Shown here: positions 8,289 through 17,172 of the stretch, piece after piece
How the letters are laid out: every line of letters starts with the position of its first letter
How positions within the stretch are numbered: position 1 is the stretch's first letter
Source: DYRB01 sp963802205
GTDB taxonomy: Bacteria; Pseudomonadota; Gammaproteobacteria; Chromatiales; Chromatiaceae
Reading direction: 5' to 3'
Assembly (NCBI GenBank): GCA_963802205.1
Contig: CAWDHW010000029.1
Location: 1 to 64,000 of the forward strand
DNA: 64,000 bases
Made by a program: the position numbers and the translations under genes
Notes under the pieces: model-generated
Databases searched by the model: none
Seen by the model: the letters and a program-made list of their open reading frames with translations, nothing else
Told to the model about the DNA's origin: nothing

Positions 8289-10040
8289 ATGCCGACCAGC
8301 GATGGCGCGCAAGCGCCCCCATCCAATGAGGCCCAGAGGGTCAAACGGGCGCAGCGCGCCGGCGTTCTGCTGATGCTGACGGTGGCGCTGGTCGCACTCC
8401 TGGCATGGGCGATCGAGCGCAGCCGGCCGGTGGTGCTCCCCGAGGTGGGTTCGGCGCGCCTGCCCTGCGTGTCCTATGCCCCCTTTCGGCGTATCGGCCA
8501 GTCGCCATCCGATCCCGAACTGAAGGTTGCGCCGGCCCAGATCGAGGCAGATCTGCGCCTGCTCGCCACCCGGACCGGCTGTGTGCGCATCTATGGCCTC
8601 GACCACGGACTGGACGCCGTCCCGGGCATCGCCCGCCGGATCGGCCTGCACGTCGTGCTCGGTGCCTGGATCGGGCGCGACCCCGTGGCCAATGCCGCGC
8701 AGCTCGAACGTGCCCTCGACCTCGCCCGCACCCATGCCGATGTGGTCGACCTGCTGGTGATCGGCAATGAGGTGTTGCTGCGGCGGGAGCTGACGCCCGA
8801 GGCCCTGGCCGCTTTGCTGGCCAGGGCCAAGCGCGAGTCCGAGGTGCCGGTGGCCTACGCAGACGTGTGGGAGTTCTGGCTGCGCCATGGCCCGGCCCTG
8901 CGCGAACATGTCGATGTCGTCGCCGCACACATCCTGCCGTACTGGGAGGACAGCCCCGTTGCCGTCGCGCACGCGGTCGATCATGTGGATGCGATTGCCG
9001 CCGAACTGCGCGCCGTTTTCGGTGCGCTGCCGGTGTACATCGCCGAGACCGGCTGGCCGGCGGCCGGCCGTCAGCGGGGGGCCGCGGTGCCGGGCCACCT
9101 GGAGCAGGCGCGTTTCGTGCGCGAGTTGATGGCACGCTACGCCGCCCGGCCGCAACCTTTCAACCTGATCGAGGGCTTCGACCAGCCGTGGAAACGCTCC
9201 CTGGAAGGGGCCATGGGCGGCGCCTGGGGCCTGTTCGACGCCCAAGGGCAGACGCGAGTCACCCTGAATGGCCCGGTCGTACCCGACCCGCGGGGCTGGC
9301 AACTGTTGTTGGCGGCCACCCTCGGCGGCGTCGCTGGCTTGGTCTGGGCGGCCTGGCGTGCCCGAGGCGGCGCTCGGGCGGCGGGTGAATCCGCAGGCAC
9401 CCTCTGGTCCACGGCGGCCTTGCTGGTGGGCAGTGCCGGGATTGCGGCGCTTGGGCCCTTGCAGTGGCAGGCGCTGGTGCTGTGGAGCCGCAGCCCGCTG
9501 GAGTGGGGGCTCGGCGCCGTGACGGCGCTGCTGGCGATGCTCTGTAGCGTGGCGGCGACCGCACGGCTGGCTGACATCCTGGGCATCCCCTCGCCGGCCG
9601 CGCGCCCCGGGGTCGTCGATGCCTGGAGCGACCGGGTCACCTCCGGCCTGCGCGTGCTGGCGCTGGCACAGGTCGGTTTGCTGTTCGTGACGGCCGTGGA
9701 GGCACTGGGTCTGGTATTCGATGCGCGCTATCGGCCGCTCAGTTGGCCGACCCTTGCCGCGCCGGCGCTGCTGCTGCTGGCGCTCGCACTGCTCGGTGAT
9801 CGCCTCGCCGCCGGGGCCAGGGAGGAGCGGCTGCTGGCCGCCGTGTGCGCCGCTTGCGCACCGCTGATCGCGGTCCAGGAGGGTCTGGCCAATACCCAGG
9901 CACTGTTGTATGCAGCGCTGTTGTTGGCGCTGTCCGTGGCGATCCTGCTCCGTCATGGCGCCTCCCCGGCAGGGCCGGCCGGCCGCACCAGGGCCAGTGC
10001 CGCCAGCAGGGCCGCCGGCGCGGCCAACAGCGTCGAGTAG
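8289..10040 (+). CDS. Membrane-anchored GH17-family protein (putative beta-1,3-glucan-active)
   Basis: A 583-residue protein with an N-terminal anchor (VLLMLTVALVALLAWAI) and a GH17-like barrel over roughly residues 55-330. Conserved elements are CVRIYGLDHGLDAVPGIARR, VIGNEVLLRRELTPE with the acid/base Glu, HILPYWEDSP and VYIAETGWPAAGR with the nucleophile Glu. Around DQPWKRSLEGAMGGAWGLFD it parallels the GH17 half of the divergent gene (DQPWKRATEGSVGAYWGLLD), so the two probably arose by duplication. Instead of a GT2 domain, the C-terminus has about eight hydrophobic segments. It likely remodels or senses the glucan made by its neighbour. The final 88 bases overlap a convergent gene, which is unusual. 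Confidence 0.75.
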   Translation: MPTSDGAQAPPSNEAQRVKRAQRAGVLLMLTVALVALLAWAIERSRPVVLPEVGSARLPCVSYAPFRRIGQSPSDPELKVAPAQIEADLRLLATRTGCVRIYGLDHGLDAVPGIARRIGLHVVLGAWIGRDPVANAAQLERALDLARTHADVVDLLVIGNEVLLRRELTPEALAALLARAKRESEVPVAYADVWEFWLRHGPALREHVDVVAAHILPYWEDSPVAVAHAVDHVDAIAAELRAVFGALPVYIAETGWPAAGRQRGAAVPGHLEQARFVRELMARYAARPQPFNLIEGFDQPWKRSLEGAMGGAWGLFDAQGQTRVTLNGPVVPDPRGWQLLLAATLGGVAGLVWAAWRARGGARAAGESAGTLWSTAALLVGSAGIAALGPLQWQALVLWSRSPLEWGLGAVTALLAMLCSVAATARLADILGIPSPAARPGVVDAWSDRVTSGLRVLALAQVGLLFVTAVEALGLVFDARYRPLSWPTLAAPALLLLALALLGDRLAAGAREERLLAAVCAACAPLIAVQEGLANTQALLYAALLLALSVAILLRHGASPAGPAGRTRASAASRAAGAANSVE

Positions 10041-10348
10041 AGCACCAGCCCCGCGCTGCCTGCGGCCAACGCCAGCAGGGCGGCACCGCGCGATCGCATC
10101 GCGAGGGCAAGCAACGCGCAGGCCAGCGCCGATGCGCCCAACCGCTGTGCCGTGAACATTTGCACCGTCAGGGAGCGCAGGGTGCAGGCCGCGCCTTCCC
10201 AGGGGGTGGCATCGCAGACGGCGGTCAGTCCTGCCGGCTCGACCAACCAGTAGCGGGCGAGTCCCGCCAGGGCCAGCGCCGAGAGGACCAGGCTCAAGGG
10301 CAACAGCACGCCCTGTCCGCGATGCGGCCGGGACCCCTGGATTGCCAT
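9953..10348 (-). CDS. Small hydrophobic membrane protein
   Basis: A 131-residue protein (MAIQGSRPHRGQGVLLPLSL) with three or four predicted membrane helices, for example GVLLPLSLVLSALALAGLAR near the start and GAALLALAAGSAGLVLYSTL near the end. Its ATG overlaps the stop of the sulfatase-like gene (shared bases at 10348), so it is likely translationally coupled as the third gene of that operon. Its last 88 bases overlap the convergent GH17 gene. I do not recognise the family. One of the two overlapping C-termini may be artificially extended by a frameshift. Confidence 0.55.
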   Translation of the reverse strand: MAIQGSRPHRGQGVLLPLSLVLSALALAGLARYWLVEPAGLTAVCDATPWEGAACTLRSLTVQMFTAQRLGASALACALLALAMRSRGAALLALAAGSAGLVLYSTLLAAPAALLAALALVRPAGPAGEAP

Positions 10349-12099
10349 CAGGGCGTGTCCCCTGCGGCAATGGGTCCGGTGGCGGCGATGGGCTGCGCCG
10401 GCGCCGCGGCGGCGGTCAGGGCTTCGGGTCCCTCGTGGGCGAAGGCGGCGAGGAGAAGTGCCGTCAGGTCGTGCAAGCCCCCCAGGGGCGCCCGCGGCGG
10501 GTCGAGCCCGGGGTGAAAACCCAGGGCGATGAATCGCCGCAGCAGATCGGGGTCTCGGGCGACGATGTGCACCGGGACGTCCCAGGGCGCGCCCTCGCCG
10601 CTGACGTTGGCGGCGGGCTGGTGGTCGCCGACCAGCACGAAGACCGTCTCGCGCGGCTCGGGCAGGCGCAGGAACCCCCCGAGCCACCGGTAGCTGTACT
10701 CCATCATGCGCAGATAGCCGGGGAACATGTTCAGCCAGTCGGGCTGCTCCGCCAGGGCGGCCCCCAGGGGCTCGGGGTCGAAGGGGTCCGGCGTCAGTAC
10801 CCGTTGCCAGTCCGGCTGGTAGGGCGGCACCTGGCTGAAGGGCAGGTGGCAGGTGATGGTGGGGAAAAACAGGAAGCGCGGCGGCGCCTCGGCGCCCCTC
10901 GGCTGCATCTGCTCGAAGCGGGCCAGGGTGAACTGGTCGGGGATGTTCCAGTAGCCGAGGGTTGGGCCGCGGTACTCCAGGCTGCGACCCTCCAGGAAGG
11001 TGTCGTAGCCATAGAAGGCGCGCTCGGGCCAGTCCCAGGACAGGGCTGGGTAGAGCCCGATGGTCTCGTAGCCCTGGGCGCGGAACAGGGTCATCAGGGT
11101 GGGTCGGTCCGTGGTCAACAGAACGTCGTGACGCAGCGGGTCGGACAGGTCCAGACCGGAGAGCAGGGACAAATGGGCCAGGTCCGACCCACCGGCAAAG
11201 GTGGGCGAGCGCACGAAGGCCGAGACCACCTGGCGCCCGCTCTCGGCGATGTCCGCCGCCAGTTGCGCCCGGGCCGGGGCCAGCCGCCGGACCGCCTCCG
11301 GGTGGTCGTAGGCAATGGCGCCGTAGGACTCCAGCGGGATCAGATACAGGTCCCGCCCCGCCAGGGCCCCGAGGGCCGCCCCCGGCGGCGCCGCCAGGGC
11401 GGTCTCCAGGGTGGTCGAGGGCGGCAGGACCTCAGCCAACTTCCGCGGCGAGAAGGCGGCGGCCAGCAGCTTGGCCTGGCGCCAGTAGGTCGGGATCACC
11501 GGCTTGGAGACCACCGGCCAGGTCGCCTGAACCCCGGCGTAGTTGGCCGTCACCAGGACGACGGCGGCGGCGGTGAGGCCCCAGACCCAGGGCCGGCGCA
11601 GGGCATAGGGTACGGCCTCATGCGCCGTCACCGCCATGGCGAGCCGCAGCCCCCGGTACAGGGCCCAAAACAACAGCAGGACCGCCGCCAGCACGGCCCC
11701 ACTCTGCCACCAGGCCAGGTCCTGGGCCGAGACCCAGAGGAAGCGCGGGATCTGGGCCCCGTCCCAATAGAGGTTGATGGGGCGCCCGAAGAGGCTCGGC
11801 ACCGTGACGTCGGCGTAACGCCCGACCACCAGCAGCATGTAGACCAGGGTAAAGCCCGCCAGGGCCCGGCGCGACAAGGGGCCCGCCAGGCCGACCGCCG
11901 CCAGCAGGGCCAGCCAGAGCCAGACAAACTCCGGGGCCAGCCGGTGGTCCGGCAGGACACCCGGGGTGGGCCACCACTCCTTGAAGCTGAGCATGCCGTT
12001 GAGTAACAGCAGGGCCAGGACCCCGGCAGCGATGCGGCGGCGGGGGGACGGCTGGGCTCCCCCCGCGGGCGGGTGATCGGGCAGGACACCGGCCGTCAT
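10348..12099 (-). CDS. Membrane sulfatase-like (LTA synthase/phosphoglycerol transferase-type) protein
   Basis: A 583-residue protein with an N-terminal block of about five membrane helices (first VLALLLLNGMLSF, then FVWLWLALLAAVGLAG) followed by a large alkaline phosphatase/sulfatase-fold domain. The domain begins at RDLYLIPLESYGAI, where the nucleophile Ser/Thr is expected in IPLESY, and continues with SPTFAGGSDLAHLSLLSGLD, FLFFPTITCHLPF and the metal-binding VFVLVGDHQPAA near the C-terminus. This arrangement is that of LtaS/OpgB/MdoB-like enzymes, which transfer head groups such as phosphoglycerol to periplasmic glycans, and would fit decoration of a periplasmic glucan from the neighbouring genes. 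Start and stop both overlap the adjacent genes by four or fewer bases, showing an operon. Confidence 0.7.
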   Translation of the reverse strand: MTAGVLPDHPPAGGAQPSPRRRIAAGVLALLLLNGMLSFKEWWPTPGVLPDHRLAPEFVWLWLALLAAVGLAGPLSRRALAGFTLVYMLLVVGRYADVTVPSLFGRPINLYWDGAQIPRFLWVSAQDLAWWQSGAVLAAVLLLFWALYRGLRLAMAVTAHEAVPYALRRPWVWGLTAAAVVLVTANYAGVQATWPVVSKPVIPTYWRQAKLLAAAFSPRKLAEVLPPSTTLETALAAPPGAALGALAGRDLYLIPLESYGAIAYDHPEAVRRLAPARAQLAADIAESGRQVVSAFVRSPTFAGGSDLAHLSLLSGLDLSDPLRHDVLLTTDRPTLMTLFRAQGYETIGLYPALSWDWPERAFYGYDTFLEGRSLEYRGPTLGYWNIPDQFTLARFEQMQPRGAEAPPRFLFFPTITCHLPFSQVPPYQPDWQRVLTPDPFDPEPLGAALAEQPDWLNMFPGYLRMMEYSYRWLGGFLRLPEPRETVFVLVGDHQPAANVSGEGAPWDVPVHIVARDPDLLRRFIALGFHPGLDPPRAPLGGLHDLTALLLAAFAHEGPEALTAAAAPAQPIAATGPIAAGDTP

Positions 12100-12767
12100 G
12101 GTGCGCCGGACGCCGTAGGGGCGACCCGACCCTCCGCGATATAGCCCATGCCGAACTGGGTGGGGGTCAGCCGCCAGCCCGTCAGCCGAGGGGCGATGCG
12201 GTCCCAGGGCGTGGACAGTTCGCCCGGTGCCCCGTTGTAACCCCGGTTCTTGAAATAGACCCAGAGGTTCAGCGGCGCCAGCCAGCGCGGGAAGTATTTG
12301 ATCCCGGCAATGGCCACCGCCGCGCCCGGCCGAGCAAACCCCAGGAGGCGGTCCAGGGCCGAAGGGGAGCGCAGTATGTCGTGCGCATAGTGAAACAACA
12401 GGGCATCTACCGGCTCCGGCACGCTCAGCCCCTGGGCCGGGGTCTCGAAGAGGGTCACGTTGTCCCAGCCCTCGGCCGCGACGCGCCGCCGGGCCTGGCT
12501 CAGCATCTCGGGGCTCTGGTCGAAGCCGTAGACCTGGCCCGTCTCGCCCACCGCCGCGCGCAGAAGCGGCAGGCTCAGACCAGTCCCGCAGCCAACGTCG
12601 AGCACACGCTGCCCCGGGCGCAGGTGCAGCGCAGCGATGGTGCGTTCACGGATGGGCCAGGTGGGCCCGCAGGTGGCGTCGTAGCCGGCGGCGCGCTTGC
12701 GGTATTTCGCCACGGACAGCGCCCGGACCTGCTCGTCGGGCCAGGGCCCTGGATCGTAGACACTCAT
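12096..12767 (-). CDS. Class I SAM-dependent methyltransferase
   Basis: A 223-residue Rossmann-fold methyltransferase. The SAM-binding glycine motif is RVLDVGCGTGLSLPLL (about residue 57), with the acidic residue at the end of strand 2 in VYGFDQSPEML and a motif II-like segment VDALLFHYAHDILRSP. Its N-terminus (MSVYDPGPWPDEQVRALSVA) and C-terminal GWRLTPTQFGMGYIAEGR are not diagnostic of a substrate. It is the first gene of the three-gene operon with the sulfatase-like protein, sharing an ATGA overlap at 12096-12099. It resembles small-molecule or quinone/lipid methyltransferases, but the substrate is unknown. Confidence 0.75.
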   Translation of the reverse strand: MSVYDPGPWPDEQVRALSVAKYRKRAAGYDATCGPTWPIRERTIAALHLRPGQRVLDVGCGTGLSLPLLRAAVGETGQVYGFDQSPEMLSQARRRVAAEGWDNVTLFETPAQGLSVPEPVDALLFHYAHDILRSPSALDRLLGFARPGAAVAIAGIKYFPRWLAPLNLWVYFKNRGYNGAPGELSTPWDRIAPRLTGWRLTPTQFGMGYIAEGRVAPTASGAP

Positions 12768-13067
12768 GATGGATCGAACCTATGGCGGATGAGCGCACCG
12801 GCTCCGGCTGGGGTCGCGGGACCCGAATCGCCCAGCGACCCGCCACGGATACAGCGGCCGACGGTGGTGGAACGGCAGGCGACTATACGATAAGACAACC
12901 GCACGAGACAGCCGCGGCGTGCCCGAGCCGCGGCAGGGGTCCGGCGTGGGATAGAGGGGGAAGGTGCCGAGAATCTGGCGCCAAGGTCCAGGCCGATGAC
13001 CAGGCGCATTGCCTCCCTTCCCGAATCTCGCAGTGTCCCACCAGAAAGGTGTCGCTACACTTCGTGC
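12768..13067. other. Divergent intergenic region, no gene seen
   Basis: About 300 bases separate the divergent methyltransferase and phoD genes. No ORF here has homology-like features. It presumably holds the promoters of both units. I found no convincing operator or PHO-box repeat by eye. Confidence 0.4.
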
Positions 13068-14639
13068 ATGACGAACCGCCGCGACTTCCTTCACGCCCTG
13101 GCCCTGCTTGGTGCCGCCGCTGCGGGCATCGCCCCCGCCAAGGCCCGACCGCAATTCCCCACGGACCCCTTCCGCCTCGGCGTCGCCTCCGGCTACCCCT
13201 CCCCGGACAGCGTGGTCCTGTGGACGCGACTCGTCGTGGATCCCCTGGCACCGGACGGGGGGATCGACCCCGTTGCGGTGCCGGTGCGCTGGGAGGTCGC
13301 GCGCGACGACGCAATGAGACAGATCGTCTGCTCCGGGACCGCGGAGGCGACGCCGCAGTGGGCGCATTCGGTGCACATCAGGGTCACCGGGCTCGAGCCG
13401 TCGCGCTGGTACTGGTATCGGTTCACCGCGGGCGAGGCCCAAAGCCCGCTCGGCCGGACGCGCACCGCGCCGGGCGCGGGGGATCTGCCCGCCGCGCTGC
13501 GCTTCGTGTTCGCCTCCTGCCAGCATTACGAGCACGGCTACTTCGGCGCCTGGCGTCACGCCGCGGCCGACGCGCCCGATCTCATCGCCTTTCTCGGCGA
13601 TTACATCTACGAAGGCTTCGGTGGGAAGAACGCGGTTCGCAGCCACGACCCCGTGGAGCCCCAGACCCTCGACGACTACCGGCGACGCTACGCGCTCTAC
13701 CGGGGCGACCCGGACCTCGCCGCCGCGCACGCGGCCTGCCCCTGGATCCTCACCTGGGACGACCACGAGGTCGACAACGACTACGCGGCCGACCGGCCGG
13801 AGGACGGCATGCCGCGGGAGGCGTTTCTCGCGCGCCGTGCCGCGGCCTACCGCGCCTACTACGAGCACATGCCGATGCCGCCCGAGATGCGCCCCGACGG
13901 CCAGGCGATGCGCATCCACACCCTGCTCGACTGGGGCCGGTTGGCCCGTTTCGCCATCCTCGACGACCGCCAGTACCGCTCACCCCAGGCGTGCCTGCGG
14001 CCCGGTCAAACGGGGGGCTCGGCCACTGTGGACGTCGACGAGTGCGACGCCATGGCCGATCCGCTGCGAACCATGCTCGGCCCGGACCAGGAGCGATGGC
14101 TCGAGGCGACGCTCGCCAGTTCCCCCGCCCGCTGGAACATCCTCGCGCAGCAGACGCCCTTTGCCCAGTTCGACCAGAAGCCCGGCCCAGGCCGCCGCGC
14201 CTGGACCGACGGCTGGGACGGCTACCCCGCCGCGCGTCGCCGCCTGCTCGATTTCCTCGCGGCACAACGGATCGCCAATCCCGTGACGCTGGCCGGCGAC
14301 GTGCATACATTCTACGTCTCGGACCTCAAGCCGGATTTCGACGATCCTGCCTCCCCGGTCGTCGCCAGCGAGTTGGTCACAACCTCGATCACGACCCGAG
14401 CCTGGCCCCAGGAGGCGCTCGCGCGTTTCCTTCCCGACAACCCCCACATCCACTATGCGAACAGCGACGTGCGCGGCTATGTGCGGGTCGAGCTCACACC
14501 CCAGCGGCTCAGGGCCGACCTGCGCGCAATGGAGAGCGTCCGTTCGCGCGACGCGGCCTGCAGCACGCTGGCGAGCTTCGTGGTCGAGGACGGGCGCCCG
14601 GGGCCCCGGCCGACCGGCCAATTGACCCCGAGCCACTAA
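13068..14639 (+). CDS. phoD: Alkaline phosphatase/phosphodiesterase, PhoD family
   Basis: A 523-residue protein with a twin-arginine signal (MTNRRDFLHALALLGAAAAG, NRRDFL motif) for Tat export. The PhoD N-terminal domain (FRLGVASGYPSPDSVVLWTR) is followed by the metallophosphatase domain. Metal-site motifs include FVFASCQHYEHGYF, IAFLGDYIYEG (Asp ligand), ILTWDDHEVDNDYA (DDHE), NILAQQTPFAQFD and VTLAGDVHTFYVSDLKPDF. PhoD enzymes hydrolyse phosphomono- and diesters in the periplasm using Fe and Ca, and are usually induced by phosphate starvation. ATG 13068 was chosen because it places the RR motif at the N-terminus. It appears to be a single-gene unit. Confidence 0.9.
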   Translation: MTNRRDFLHALALLGAAAAGIAPAKARPQFPTDPFRLGVASGYPSPDSVVLWTRLVVDPLAPDGGIDPVAVPVRWEVARDDAMRQIVCSGTAEATPQWAHSVHIRVTGLEPSRWYWYRFTAGEAQSPLGRTRTAPGAGDLPAALRFVFASCQHYEHGYFGAWRHAAADAPDLIAFLGDYIYEGFGGKNAVRSHDPVEPQTLDDYRRRYALYRGDPDLAAAHAACPWILTWDDHEVDNDYAADRPEDGMPREAFLARRAAAYRAYYEHMPMPPEMRPDGQAMRIHTLLDWGRLARFAILDDRQYRSPQACLRPGQTGGSATVDVDECDAMADPLRTMLGPDQERWLEATLASSPARWNILAQQTPFAQFDQKPGPGRRAWTDGWDGYPAARRRLLDFLAAQRIANPVTLAGDVHTFYVSDLKPDFDDPASPVVASELVTTSITTRAWPQEALARFLPDNPHIHYANSDVRGYVRVELTPQRLRADLRAMESVRSRDAACSTLASFVVEDGRPGPRPTGQLTPSH

Positions 14640-14703
14640 CTTGGCGCGAAAAGGAAGGCCCTGGTCCGGCGAGCTGGGTGTCCACGCGAGCGGCCCTGGG
14701 GGC

Positions 14704-14725
14704 CCTGGCCCGGGCGGCGGCCAGG
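14704..14725. terminator. Possible bidirectional hairpin between convergent genes
   Basis: A 7-bp perfect stem (CCTGGCC / GGCCAGG) with an 8-base loop sits between the convergent phoD and senB stops. No U-run follows on either side, so a terminator role is only suggested by position. Confidence 0.3.
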
Positions 14726-14762
14726 CCCTTTCATTCCCGGTGGTGCTTGAACCGGCGTGCCG

Positions 14763-15710
14763 TCACAGCTCGCCGAGCAGGGCCTCCCAGGCGGCGCGCT
14801 CGGCCTCCGGGCTGAACAGGTGCCGGCGCCCCGCGCAGGCGGCCTCCAGGCTTCGGTAGAAGGCCGTGTCGCCCTCCGCCCGCAGCAGCAGCGCACGCAG
14901 CGCGTCCGTGTCCTCCACCGGGTAGTACCCGGGATAGTCGGGGCCCAGCAGGCCGACGGAACCGGCGATGTGCGAGGCAATCACGGGGAGCCCGGCGACC
15001 AGCGCCTCGGAGATGACGTTGGCCCCGCCCTCCATCCGCGATGGCAGCACCAGCAGGCGGGCACGCCCGTAGACCTGCCGCAGCCGGTGCTGGGGGACCT
15101 CGCCGTGCCAGCGGTAGCGGGGGTTCACCGCCATCTCGCGCTGCGCCTCGGCCGCCCAGTCCGGGGTGTGGGCGGCCCCATAGTGGTCGACCCGCAGCCG
15201 GCTCCCGGGCGGCAGGTCCCGTACCGCCAGCGCCGGGCGAAGGGGGTCCTTCTCCTCGCGCAGGTGCCCCGCCACGCAGACCACGAAGTCCTTCTTCGCC
15301 GGCTGGCGGGCTGCGATGGGCCGGGCCGCCTGGTAAATCACCCGGACCTTGCACCGGTGTTCCGGCGGTACCGTCTCGGCGATCAGATCGTGCAGACCCA
15401 CCAGGCGATGGGCCAGTTCGATGGAGCGGAGCGTCGTCTCCGGGTGACTGTGGATGAAGCGATAGGCATCGGTCCCGGTGAGGGCCACGACCAGGGGACG
15501 GTCCGGGTAGGCCTGCGCGAAACGGGCGATGGCCTCGGCGCTGCGCCAGGCGTGGAGGGCGACCATGAGGTCGGCAGGCTCGCCTGCGTAGTCCACCGAG
15601 ACCTGGACGCGGTGCCCGAGGGCGCGCAGGATGGCGGCCCAACGGGCAGCAGTGGCCCGATTTCCGGCGCGGGAGCGCGGCGGCGCGGGGGTGATCAATC
15701 GAACATTCAC
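14763..15710 (-). CDS. senB: Selenosugar synthase SenB-like glycosyltransferase (TIGR04348-type)
   Basis: A 315-residue GT-B-fold glycosyltransferase. N-terminal motifs VRLITPAPPRSRAGNRATAA and LVVALTGTDAYRFIHSHP (family version LTGTDLYRDI) with KVRVIYQAARP, and the nucleotide-sugar segment RLLVLPSRMEGGANVISEAL, match the TIGR04348 family as I recall it. In known selenoneine pathways SenB uses selenophosphate and a UDP-sugar to form a C-Se bond, giving a 1-seleno-sugar. Start GTG 15710 is chosen because AAGGA lies just upstream and VNVRLITPAP matches the family N-terminus. It is divergent from senA across 151 bases, which fits shared regulation. The cluster with senA, egtD and a SelD protein strongly supports SenB over a generic glycosyltransferase. 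Confidence 0.85.
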   Translation of the reverse strand: MNVRLITPAPPRSRAGNRATAARWAAILRALGHRVQVSVDYAGEPADLMVALHAWRSAEAIARFAQAYPDRPLVVALTGTDAYRFIHSHPETTLRSIELAHRLVGLHDLIAETVPPEHRCKVRVIYQAARPIAARQPAKKDFVVCVAGHLREEKDPLRPALAVRDLPPGSRLRVDHYGAAHTPDWAAEAQREMAVNPRYRWHGEVPQHRLRQVYGRARLLVLPSRMEGGANVISEALVAGLPVIASHIAGSVGLLGPDYPGYYPVEDTDALRALLLRAEGDTAFYRSLEAACAGRRHLFSPEAERAAWEALLGEL

Positions 15711-15861
15711 GGGTATCCTTAACAGACTCAAAGTGGCGGGTGGGCCTGGCGAGTAGGGGCGCAACTGGGTTGGTGGAAGTGTTGCCGTTCTCCAGGAGTT
15801 GCACAAGCCACGGCCACCCGCGGCCTTGCCTGCCCCCACCCTCGTTTTTTCAGAGACTGCG
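15711..15861. promoter_or_regulatory. Divergent senB/senA promoter region
   Basis: This 151-base gap must carry the promoters of both divergent units of the selenoneine cluster. I see no clear -35/-10 pairs or palindromic operator. A T-rich run (CTCGTTTTTTCAGAG) lies about 10-20 bases upstream of the senA start. Confidence 0.4.
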
Positions 15862-17172
15862 ATGACAGACCCGACGCCCGCGGCCTTGACGGCCCAGATC
15901 GAGGACGCCCGCGCCCGCACCCTGGTCCTGATCGAGGGTCTGGACGACGGGCAGCTCATGGGGCCGCGGCTTGCCATCGTCAACCCGCTGCGCTGGGAGA
16001 TCGGCCACGCGGCCTATTTTTACGAGCTTTGGGTCCTGCGCCACCACTTCGGCGAGCCGCCTGGGCGTCCGGATGCCGACAGTCTCTACGACTCCATCAA
16101 CATCGCCCATGACACCCGTTGGGATTTGCCCCTGCCGTCGCTCCCGGACACCCTGGCGTACATGCTGGGGGTCCTGGATCGGGTGCGCGCGCGCCTCGGG
16201 AACGGTACCGACGACCCCCGCCGCGACTACCTCGCCCAGTACGCCCTCTATCACGAGGACATGCACACAGAGGCCTTCACCTACACCCGCCAGACCCTGG
16301 GCTACCCGGCTCCGGCGATCGGCACCGCTTCGACTGCGACCGAGAGCGTCGCCGACCGCGCCGACGACCTGGGGGGCGATGCCGAGGTACCGGGTGGCGA
16401 ATTCCTGCTCGGCGCCAGCCCCGGGGACGGCTTTTGCTTCGACAACGAGAAGTGGGCCCACCCGGTGGAAGTCCAGCCCTTTCGCATCGCCCGCACGGCC
16501 GTCAGCAACGGCGAGTATGCCGCCTTCGTATCGGACGGCGGCTACCGCCGACCCGAGCTGTGGGATGCGGAGGGCTGGCAATGGCGCACCGCCGCTGGCC
16601 TGGACCACCCCGTATACTGGCGCAAGGCCAACGGCGGCTGGGAGCACCGCCGCTTCGACCGCTGGGAACCGCTGCCGCCAGCGTCTGCCGTCATCCATGT
16701 GAGCTGGTACGAGGCCCGCGCCTATTGCCGCTGGGCCGGCCGGCGCCTGCCCACGGAGGTCGAATGGGAGGTCGCCGCGGCCGGCGAGCCCAGCGCTGGC
16801 GGCCTCGCCCTGGCACCGGTCAAACGCCGCTATCCCTGGGGCGACGCGCCTGTAGATCCGATGCGCGCCAATCTCGACGGCGGCGCCCTGGGCACCATTG
16901 CCGTGACCGCCCTGCCCGCCGGCGACAGCGCCTTTGGCTGCCGGCAGATGCTCGGCAACGCCTGGGAGTGGACCGACACCGTCTTCGGCCCTTACCCGGG
17001 CTTTACCCCGGACATGTACCAGGATTACTCCCAACCCCTGTTCGGCAACACCCGGGTCCTGCGCGGAGGCTGTTGGGCGACCCGGGGCCGGATGATCCGA
17101 AACGCCTGGCGCAACTACTATGGGCCAGAGCGCAACGATGTCTTTGCGGGCCTTCGGACCTGCGCCCTGTGA
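15862..17172 (+). CDS. senA: Selenoneine synthase SenA (EgtB-like non-heme iron sulfoxide/selenoxide synthase)
   Basis: A 436-residue protein with an N-terminal DinB-like four-helix domain and a C-terminal FGE-sulfatase/C-type-lectin domain, as in EgtB. Iron-binding residues are visible: His49 in RWEIGHAAYFYE, and His131 and His135 in YHEDMHTEAF (HX3HXE). The C-terminal domain includes VPGGEFLLGASPGDG, VSWYEARAYCRWAGRRLPTE, GNAWEWTDTVFGPYPG and ends GPERNDVFAGLRTCAL. That ending resembles the signature of EgtB-related enzymes found next to TIGR04348 glycosyltransferases. SenA oxidatively joins hercynine to a selenosugar, unlike EgtB, which uses gamma-Glu-Cys or Cys. The SenA call rests on the neighbours; EgtB is the alternative. 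ATG 15862 fits the domain start; ATG 15799 is possible. The stop overlaps egtD. Confidence 0.85.
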   Translation: MTDPTPAALTAQIEDARARTLVLIEGLDDGQLMGPRLAIVNPLRWEIGHAAYFYELWVLRHHFGEPPGRPDADSLYDSINIAHDTRWDLPLPSLPDTLAYMLGVLDRVRARLGNGTDDPRRDYLAQYALYHEDMHTEAFTYTRQTLGYPAPAIGTASTATESVADRADDLGGDAEVPGGEFLLGASPGDGFCFDNEKWAHPVEVQPFRIARTAVSNGEYAAFVSDGGYRRPELWDAEGWQWRTAAGLDHPVYWRKANGGWEHRRFDRWEPLPPASAVIHVSWYEARAYCRWAGRRLPTEVEWEVAAAGEPSAGGLALAPVKRRYPWGDAPVDPMRANLDGGALGTIAVTALPAGDSAFGCRQMLGNAWEWTDTVFGPYPGFTPDMYQDYSQPLFGNTRVLRGGCWATRGRMIRNAWRNYYGPERNDVFAGLRTCAL

